Shown one piece after another: positions 6,319 to 10,538 of a DNA stretch of 10,538 bases. Source of the DNA: an uncultured Prevotellaceae bacterium. GTDB lineage: Bacteria; Bacteroidota; Bacteroidia; Bacteroidales; Muribaculaceae. Position numbers and translations under genes: made by a program. The notes beneath the pieces were generated by a model. The model was not told the origin of the DNA. It ran no database searches and saw nothing but the letters and a program-made list of their open reading frames with translations. Numbering within the stretch: the first letter of the stretch is position 1; each line of letters begins with the position of its first letter. The stretch spans positions 1 to 10,538 of the forward strand of contig CAMGFF010000057.1 of assembly GCA_946055125.1 (NCBI GenBank), given 5' to 3'.

Positions 6319-7662
6319 ATGGAGAGTAAACAATATATAGTTACCATTGAGATTTGCAGCTCGAAGATTGTGGGCGCACTGGGCGAGAAAGGCCCGAGCG
6401 GCAGCCTAAGCCTCATAGCCCTTGAGAGCAACCGCATCTCCACCGACTGCGTGCGCCGCGGCTTCGTGCAGAATGTGGAGGAGGCCAAATCGCACATGAT
6501 CGACATCATCAAGCGGCTTGAGTCCCACATCAGCCCCAGCCGCATCACCGGCGTGTATGTGGGAGTGGCCGGCCGCTCGCTCCGCAACATACCCGTGGAG
6601 CTCACGCTCGACCTCGACCCCAACCAGCTCATAAGCGAGGATGTGATAAACAATATCATAGCCCGCTGCCGCGCCATGAGGGTGGAGGGAGAGATTCTCG
6701 ACGTGGTGCCGTGCAGCTATGAGCTTGAGGGCAACCAGGAGGTGCGCAACCCGATAGGCTCCTACAGCGGCCGCATACGCGCCAAGATGAACCTCATCGT
6801 GGCCAAGAGCACGCTCAAGGTGAACCTGCAGCGCGTGTTCGACACCGTGAAGGTGAAGGGCTACATCATCACCCCGCTTGCCGTGGCCGACAAGATACTC
6901 ACCAACGATGAGCGCCAGCTGGGGTGCATGCTGGTCGACTTCGGCGCCGAGACCACCACGGTGTCGATATTCAAGAACGACGCCCTGCGCTACATCGCCA
7001 CTCTCCCCATGGGCAGCAGGCTGATTACCCTCGACATCACGCACATGAACATCATCGAGTCGAAGGCCGAGGACCTGAAGCTCACCGTGGGCAACGCCAT
7101 GGAGCTTGAGATGAAGAACGAGCCGGTGATCGACGGAGTGAAAGTGACCGACGTGTCGAACTACGTTGTGGCCCGCGTGGGCGAGATAGGTGCCAACATA
7201 GCCGAGCAGATAAGCTATGCCGGCATGCACGTCGACGACCTCGCGGCCGGCGTGACCCTGATAGGCGGCGGCTCGCAGCTCAATGGCTTCAGCTCCTTCA
7301 TAGAGAAGACGATGAAGCTGAAAGTGGCCAAGGGGCACCAGTGCCCCTATGTGAACATACTCATGTCGGTGGCTGAGAATTTCATCTATATCCAGTCGGT
7401 GGCCCTGCTTGCCACGGCGGCCGACCTCATCGACCTCACCGACAACTGCGTGTATACCCCCAAGGAGAAGCCAGTGGAGCCACCCAAGCCAGTGGAGCCA
7501 CCAGTGGAAAAAGAGCCCGAGGAGAAGCCCGAGCCAAAAAAGCCATCGTTCTTCTCAAAGATATACAAGAAAGTGATCCAGGCCCGCAACATATTCGACG
7601 ACGACACCGAGGGCGACGACGACAGCTACAGCGACGATGAAGAAAAAACAGCTAATTACTGA
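6319..7662 (+). CDS. ftsA: FtsA, actin-like membrane tether for FtsZ
   Basis: FtsA is an actin-fold ATPase that anchors FtsZ filaments to the membrane and recruits later divisome proteins. The 447 residues begin with a phosphate-1 motif, EICSSKIVGALG (11-22), in which Cys13 stands where a Gly is usual. The SHS2/1C domain, characteristic of FtsA, should occupy about 80-165. The phosphate-2 motif is LVDFGAETTTVSIF (205-218) and the adenosine motif is IGGGSQ (315-320). The core ends near residue 375 and is followed by a Pro/Glu/Lys-rich linker (about 381-408) holding two tandem KPVEPP units. Residues 410-426 (SFFSKIYKKVIQARNIF) look like the amphipathic membrane-targeting helix, and a strongly acidic tail of about 21 residues closes the protein. 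MreB and DnaK relatives are excluded by the neighbours and the C-terminal layout. The stop lies 5 bp before ftsZ, suggesting coupled translation. Confidence 0.94.
   Translation: MESKQYIVTIEICSSKIVGALGEKGPSGSLSLIALESNRISTDCVRRGFVQNVEEAKSHMIDIIKRLESHISPSRITGVYVGVAGRSLRNIPVELTLDLDPNQLISEDVINNIIARCRAMRVEGEILDVVPCSYELEGNQEVRNPIGSYSGRIRAKMNLIVAKSTLKVNLQRVFDTVKVKGYIITPLAVADKILTNDERQLGCMLVDFGAETTTVSIFKNDALRYIATLPMGSRLITLDITHMNIIESKAEDLKLTVGNAMELEMKNEPVIDGVKVTDVSNYVVARVGEIGANIAEQISYAGMHVDDLAAGVTLIGGGSQLNGFSSFIEKTMKLKVAKGHQCPYVNILMSVAENFIYIQSVALLATAADLIDLTDNCVYTPKEKPVEPPKPVEPPVEKEPEEKPEPKKPSFFSKIYKKVIQARNIFDDDTEGDDDSYSDDEEKTANY
7468..7502 (+). repeat. Tandem 18-bp repeat in the ftsA linker (KPVEPP x2)
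   Basis: AAGCCAGTGGAGCCACC at 7468-7484 is repeated without change at 7486-7502, giving a period of 18 bases. It encodes KPVEPP twice (residues 384-395), and a partial third unit (VE) follows. It lies in the low-complexity linker between the actin-like core and the membrane-targeting helix, where length change would be tolerated. Confidence 0.85.
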
Positions 7663-7667
7663 CGATT

Positions 7668-9023
7668 ATGAACAACGACATAGACAACAGCAATCCCAAT
7701 TTCGTGAATTCGGATAACGAGATGCCCACTATCATCAAGGTTATAGGCGTGGGCGGCGGTGGCAACAACGCCATCAACCACATGTATGAGCAGGACATCA
7801 AGGGGGTGTCGTTTGTGGTGTGCAACACCGACCGTCAGGCCCTCAATGGCTCGCCAGTGCCCAAGAAGGTGCTTATAGGCCCGGAGACCACCAAGGGACT
7901 CGGGGCCGGCAACCGCCCCGAGGTTGCACGGGTGGCAGCCGAGGAGAGCGCCAGTGAGATAGCCGCGCTCTTCGACGATGACACCCGCATGGTGTTTATC
8001 ACCGCCGGAATGGGAGGCGGCACGGGCACCGGCGCGGCGCCCGTGGTGGCACGCATAGCGAGAGAGAAGGGGATGCTCACCATAGGCATCGTCACCATAC
8101 CATTCTTCTTCGAGGGCGAGAAGAAAATCCTGAAGGCCCTCGACGGAGCCGACGAGATGAAGAAATACGTTGACGCGCTCATGATCATCAACAATGAGCG
8201 CCTCACCGAGATATACAGCGAGCTGAATTTCCTCAACGCCTTTGGCAAGGCCGACGACACACTCGCCATAGCCGCCCGGAGCATATCGGAGCTAATCACC
8301 AGCGAGGGGCGCATCAACCTCGACTTCAACGACGTGAACACCACGCTGCGCGACGGCGGCGTGGCCGTGATCAGCTCGGGATATGGCGAGGGCGACCGCC
8401 GCATGACCAAGGCCATCGAAGACGCCCTCAACTCGCCGCTGCTCAAGAACCGCGACGTGTATGGCTCGAAGCGCATACTCGTGAACATCTACTTCTCGCG
8501 CAAGGCCAAGCAGGACTTCCGCATGGAGGAGGTGCGCGAGATGCAGGAGTTCATGAGCAACTTTGCGCCGGAGGTGGATGTGATATGGGGAGTTGCCTTC
8601 GACGAGGAGCTGGGCGAGCGCATCAAGGTGACCATCCTTGCCGCCGGCTTCGACGTGACGCTGAGCAACGAGGGCTCATCGCACACCGGCAAGAAAGTTC
8701 CCGGCAAGGTGCCCGCTGCCACCAGCATCATCGACGAGCCCGACCCAAGCACCCGCGAGCGCCTGGCCGACATCTACGGGACCCGCAAGGTGAGCGAAAC
8801 GGCCCAGATACGCGCCCGCGCCCGCTACAAGGTGCTCACCCCCGATGAGCTCGACGACGATGATGTGATACTCGAGATCGAGAAGACACCCACCATAAAC
8901 CGCGACACAAAATTCGTTGCCAAGAAGCCCACGGCCACACAGCCGGCTTCGGCGCCCAGAATCATCACCTCCGAGGGGCCGAGCACAAAGCCACAGGGCG
9001 GAAGCACGAAGATAGTGTTCTAA
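7668..9023 (+). CDS. ftsZ: FtsZ, tubulin-like division GTPase
   Basis: FtsZ polymerises with GTP into the cytokinetic ring that directs septal wall synthesis. The protein is 451 residues. After about 20 polar residues, the nucleotide-binding fold opens with IGVGGGGNNAINHM (26-39). The tubulin signature GGGTGTG is at 116-122. The T7 loop NLDFNDVNTTL (217-227) keeps both acidic residues needed for GTP hydrolysis (Asp219 and Asp222). The polymerisation domain runs to about residue 330. The remaining 120 residues are a variable linker. Within it, YKVLTPDELDDDDVILEIE with a following TPTINR (387-412) resembles a conserved segment of Bacteroidota FtsZ linkers. The extreme C-terminus, GGSTKIVF, is not an obvious form of the FtsA-binding conserved peptide seen in many bacteria. 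It starts 5 bp after the ftsA stop. The GTPase core looks complete and active. Confidence 0.98.
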   Translation: MNNDIDNSNPNFVNSDNEMPTIIKVIGVGGGGNNAINHMYEQDIKGVSFVVCNTDRQALNGSPVPKKVLIGPETTKGLGAGNRPEVARVAAEESASEIAALFDDDTRMVFITAGMGGGTGTGAAPVVARIAREKGMLTIGIVTIPFFFEGEKKILKALDGADEMKKYVDALMIINNERLTEIYSELNFLNAFGKADDTLAIAARSISELITSEGRINLDFNDVNTTLRDGGVAVISSGYGEGDRRMTKAIEDALNSPLLKNRDVYGSKRILVNIYFSRKAKQDFRMEEVREMQEFMSNFAPEVDVIWGVAFDEELGERIKVTILAAGFDVTLSNEGSSHTGKKVPGKVPAATSIIDEPDPSTRERLADIYGTRKVSETAQIRARARYKVLTPDELDDDDVILEIEKTPTINRDTKFVAKKPTATQPASAPRIITSEGPSTKPQGGSTKIVF

Positions 9024-9032
9024 GCTTTTTTT
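9002..9032 (+). terminator. Weak candidate intrinsic terminator at the end of ftsZ
   Basis: The last codons of ftsZ contain GAAGCAC and GTGTTC, which can pair as a 6-bp stem with one bulged G and a 7-base loop. After the TAA and GC, a run of seven T follows (9026-9032). The stem is short and lies 5 bases from the T-run, so termination would be partial at best. It coincides with the operon break suggested by the promoter downstream. Confidence 0.25.
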
Positions 9033-9038
9033 GGGGAG

Positions 9039-9074
9039 TTTGGCTGTGTCGGAGCAAATTTTTTAGTAATTTTG
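9039..9074 (+). promoter_or_regulatory. Putative Bacteroidota-type promoter for yqeY
   Basis: TAATTTTG at 9067-9074 is an exact match to the Bacteroidota -7 consensus TAnnTTTG, and it is followed by C. A TTTG at 9039-9042 could serve as the -33 element. The 24-base gap is somewhat longer than the usual spacing of about 19-20, so the upstream half is less certain. Transcription would begin near 9080, leaving about 45 bases of leader before the yqeY ATG. This 101 bp spacer is the longest in the window. Confidence 0.6.
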
Positions 9075-9124
9075 CAGCACAAAACTGCGCTGATTATTAA
9101 CGGATAATAAAAACACTGAGAATT

Positions 9125-9574
9125 ATGAGTTTGTTTGAGACTATCAACGAAGATATTAAGAAGGCGATGCTGGCACGCGACCACGCACGCCTCATAGCCC
9201 TGCGCGGCGTGAAAAAGGAGTTCCTTGAGGCCAAGACGGCCGAGGGGGCCGGCGGAGAGCTCACCGATGCCACTGCCACCAAGATTATTGCCAAGATGGT
9301 GAAGCAGCGCAAGGAGAGCGCGGCTATCTACACCCAGCAGAACCGCCCCGACCTCGCCGAGAGCGAGCTTGCCGAAATGGCAGTGCTCGAGGGCTACCTG
9401 CCCAAGCAGCTCACCGATGAGGAGCTCACGGCAGCCGTGAAAGCCATCATAGAGCAGGTGGGAGCCACCAGCATGAAAGAGATGGGCAAGGTGATGGGCG
9501 TAGCCTCGAAGCAGCTTGCCGGCAAGGCCGAGGGCGCAGCCATCTCGGCCAAGGTGAAGCAGCTGCTGGGATAG
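9125..9574 (+). CDS. yqeY: GatB/YqeY-domain protein (tRNA amidotransferase-like)
   Basis: The 149-residue soluble protein matches the stand-alone GatB/YqeY family along its full length. MSLFETINEDIKKAM and the helical basic region to about residue 70 form the N-terminal helical part. ELAEMAVLEGYLPKQLTDEE (81-100) is the most recognisable family segment. MGKVMGVASKQLAGKAEG (120-137) resembles the helical tail domain that binds tRNA in GatB. Members lack the GatB catalytic domain, so amidotransferase activity is not expected; the cellular role is unsettled and tRNA binding is inferred from the domain. It follows ftsZ, a common arrangement in Bacteroidota. It is likely expressed, at least in part, from the promoter at 9039-9074. 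The ATG at 9125 sits in GAGAATTATGAG with no Shine-Dalgarno. There is no sign of truncation. Confidence 0.92.
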   Translation: MSLFETINEDIKKAMLARDHARLIALRGVKKEFLEAKTAEGAGGELTDATATKIIAKMVKQRKESAAIYTQQNRPDLAESELAEMAVLEGYLPKQLTDEELTAAVKAIIEQVGATSMKEMGKVMGVASKQLAGKAEGAAISAKVKQLLG

Positions 9575-9584
9575 GAGAGAGCAA

Positions 9585-9595
9585 AGAGATAAGAG
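9585..9595 (+). repeat. Purine-rich spacer repeat, copy 2 (AGAGATAAGAG)
   Basis: This is the second exact copy of the 11-mer found after murG (3966-3976), again directly downstream of a stop codon, here that of yqeY. The surrounding 30 bases are nearly all purine. The remainder of the 89 bp yqeY-serS spacer is A/T-rich. I see neither a clear TAnnTTTG promoter element nor a hairpin with a T-run in it. Confidence 0.45.
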
Positions 9596-9663
9596 GATAG
9601 AACCAATAGCATTACTATCATTATTCGCCACTATAAAGGAAAAATTTTAATACATCACATAGA

Positions 9664-10538
9664 ATGTTAACATTAGCATTAATCAAAGAGAATCCTGAGG
9701 CTGTGATAGCTCGCTTGGCTAAGAAGCACTTCGATGGCCGCGACGCAATCAACCGCATCCTCGATCTCGACACAGAGCGCCGTGCCGCTCAAACCCTGCG
9801 CGACAACCAGGCCGCGCAGCTCAACAAGATGGCAGCTCAGATAGGCGCTTTCATGAAGCAGGGAAACAAGGAGGAGGCCGAGAAGGTGAAAGCCGAGGTG
9901 GCCGCCCTCAAGGAGAACAACAAGACTATTGATGAGCGCCTCAAGGCTGCCGAGGACGAAATTCGCAACATTCTCCTCACCATCCCCAATGTGCCCTACG
10001 ACATCGTGCCCGAGGGCAGCGCCGCAGGCGACAACGTGGTGGTGAAGAGCAACCTGAGCGACGAGGTGGCCACGGTGGCCGAGTGGAAGCACGATGCCAT
10101 CAACGATGAGGCCAAGGTGCCTCACTGGGACCTCGCCAAGAAATACAACCTCATCGACTTCGACCTGGGCGTGAAGATAACCGGCGCAGGCTTCCCGGTT
10201 TACATAGGCAAGGGCGCACGCATGCAGCGAGCCTTAATCCAGTTTTTCCTCGATGAGGCAGCAGCAGCCGGCTACACCGAGATAATGCCTCCCACAGTGG
10301 TGAATGAGGCTTCGGGCTATGGCACCGGCCAGCTTCCCGACAAGGAGGGGCAGATGTATCACTGCGACCTCGACAACCTCTACCTAATCCCCACCGCCGA
10401 GGTGCCCGTGACCAACATCTACCGCGACGTGATACTCGATGAGAAGCAGCTCCCCATCAAGAACTGCGCCTACACCCAGTGCTTCCGCCGCGAAGCCGGC
10501 AGCTATGGCAAGGACGTGCGCGGCCTCAACCGCCTGCA
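9664..10538 (+). CDS. serS: SerS, seryl-tRNA synthetase (N-terminal 291 residues, cut by the window end)
   Basis: An open frame begins at ATG 9664 (MLTLALIKENPEAVIARLAK) and has no stop before the window ends, so about 290 of an expected 420-odd residues are present. SerS charges tRNA-Ser, and tRNA-Sec where present, with serine in the cytoplasm. Residues about 28-105 are rich in charged and Ala/Leu residues and fit the long antiparallel coiled-coil arm that contacts the tRNA. IPNVPYDIVPEG then leads into the class II catalytic domain. PHWDLAKKYNLIDFD, the motif 1 region GKGARMQRALIQFF and YTEIMPP, and PTAEVP (243-248, with Thr244 and Glu246 in the serine-binding TxE) are visible. Motif 2, FRREAGSYGKD (274-284), continues into VRGLNRL at the edge. 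Motif 3 lies beyond the window. It follows yqeY by 89 bp. Confidence 0.95.
   Translation, partial: MLTLALIKENPEAVIARLAKKHFDGRDAINRILDLDTERRAAQTLRDNQAAQLNKMAAQIGAFMKQGNKEEAEKVKAEVAALKENNKTIDERLKAAEDEIRNILLTIPNVPYDIVPEGSAAGDNVVVKSNLSDEVATVAEWKHDAINDEAKVPHWDLAKKYNLIDFDLGVKITGAGFPVYIGKGARMQRALIQFFLDEAAAAGYTEIMPPTVVNEASGYGTGQLPDKEGQMYHCDLDNLYLIPTAEVPVTNIYRDVILDEKQLPIKNCAYTQCFRREAGSYGKDVRGLNRL

Noticed and set aside
6406..7338. A 310-codon open frame on the - strand opposite ftsA
   Set aside because: Same shadow composition, no motif, and the + strand frame encodes all FtsA signatures.
9575..9663. Promoter for serS in the yqeY-serS spacer
   Set aside because: A/T-rich sequence is present but I found no good TAnnTTTG match with a paired -33 element; co-transcription with yqeY is equally likely.

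Overview
This window is an uninterrupted stretch of a Bacteroidota-type dcw (division and cell wall) cluster. All recognised genes lie on the + strand, in the order mraY (last 29 codons), murD, ftsW, murG, murC, ftsQ, ftsA, ftsZ, yqeY, serS (5' part). Several things point to the order Bacteroidales: the gene order (no ddl or murB between murC and ftsQ, and a GatB/YqeY-domain gene right after ftsZ), the A/T-rich spacers with no Shine-Dalgarno motif in front of starts, a match to the Bacteroidota -7 promoter element (TAnnTTTG) upstream of yqeY, and lineage-typical protein variants such as SPCCASFD in MurD and QEQNSYAG in MurG. Coding DNA is clearly GC-rich with much ATA (Ile) and CTC/CTG (Leu), which would fit a gut group such as Muribaculaceae. 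That family-level guess is an inference only.

Layout. Positions 1-5403 carry peptidoglycan precursor synthesis: MraY makes lipid I, MurD adds D-Glu, FtsW is the septal SEDS glycan polymerase, MurG makes lipid II, and MurC adds L-Ala. Positions 5425-9023 carry the divisome genes: FtsQ (single-pass periplasmic scaffold), FtsA (actin-like membrane tether) and FtsZ (tubulin-like ring). Spacers from mraY to ftsZ are 5 to 70 bp and none holds a convincing terminator, so a single transcript is likely. Positions 9024-9124 form a break with a probable new promoter. It leads into yqeY (tRNA-amidotransferase-like domain protein) and then, after an 89 bp spacer, serS (seryl-tRNA synthetase), which runs off the window with no stop codon.

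How they work together. MurC and MurD act in the cytoplasm on UDP-MurNAc intermediates. MraY and MurG build the lipid-linked precursor at the inner face of the membrane. FtsW polymerises it at the septum, which is positioned by FtsZ, tethered by FtsA and scaffolded by FtsQ.

I found no mobile element, CRISPR array, tRNA or rRNA, phage gene or defence system, and no wholly new system. What merits a second look is smaller: the unusual FtsZ C-terminus, the FtsA nucleotide-motif substitution and acidic tail, the long charged FtsW loop, a purine-rich repeat placed after two stop codons, a promoter separating ftsZ from yqeY, and a hairpin in the start of ftsQ. No gap without a gene exceeds about 101 bp.
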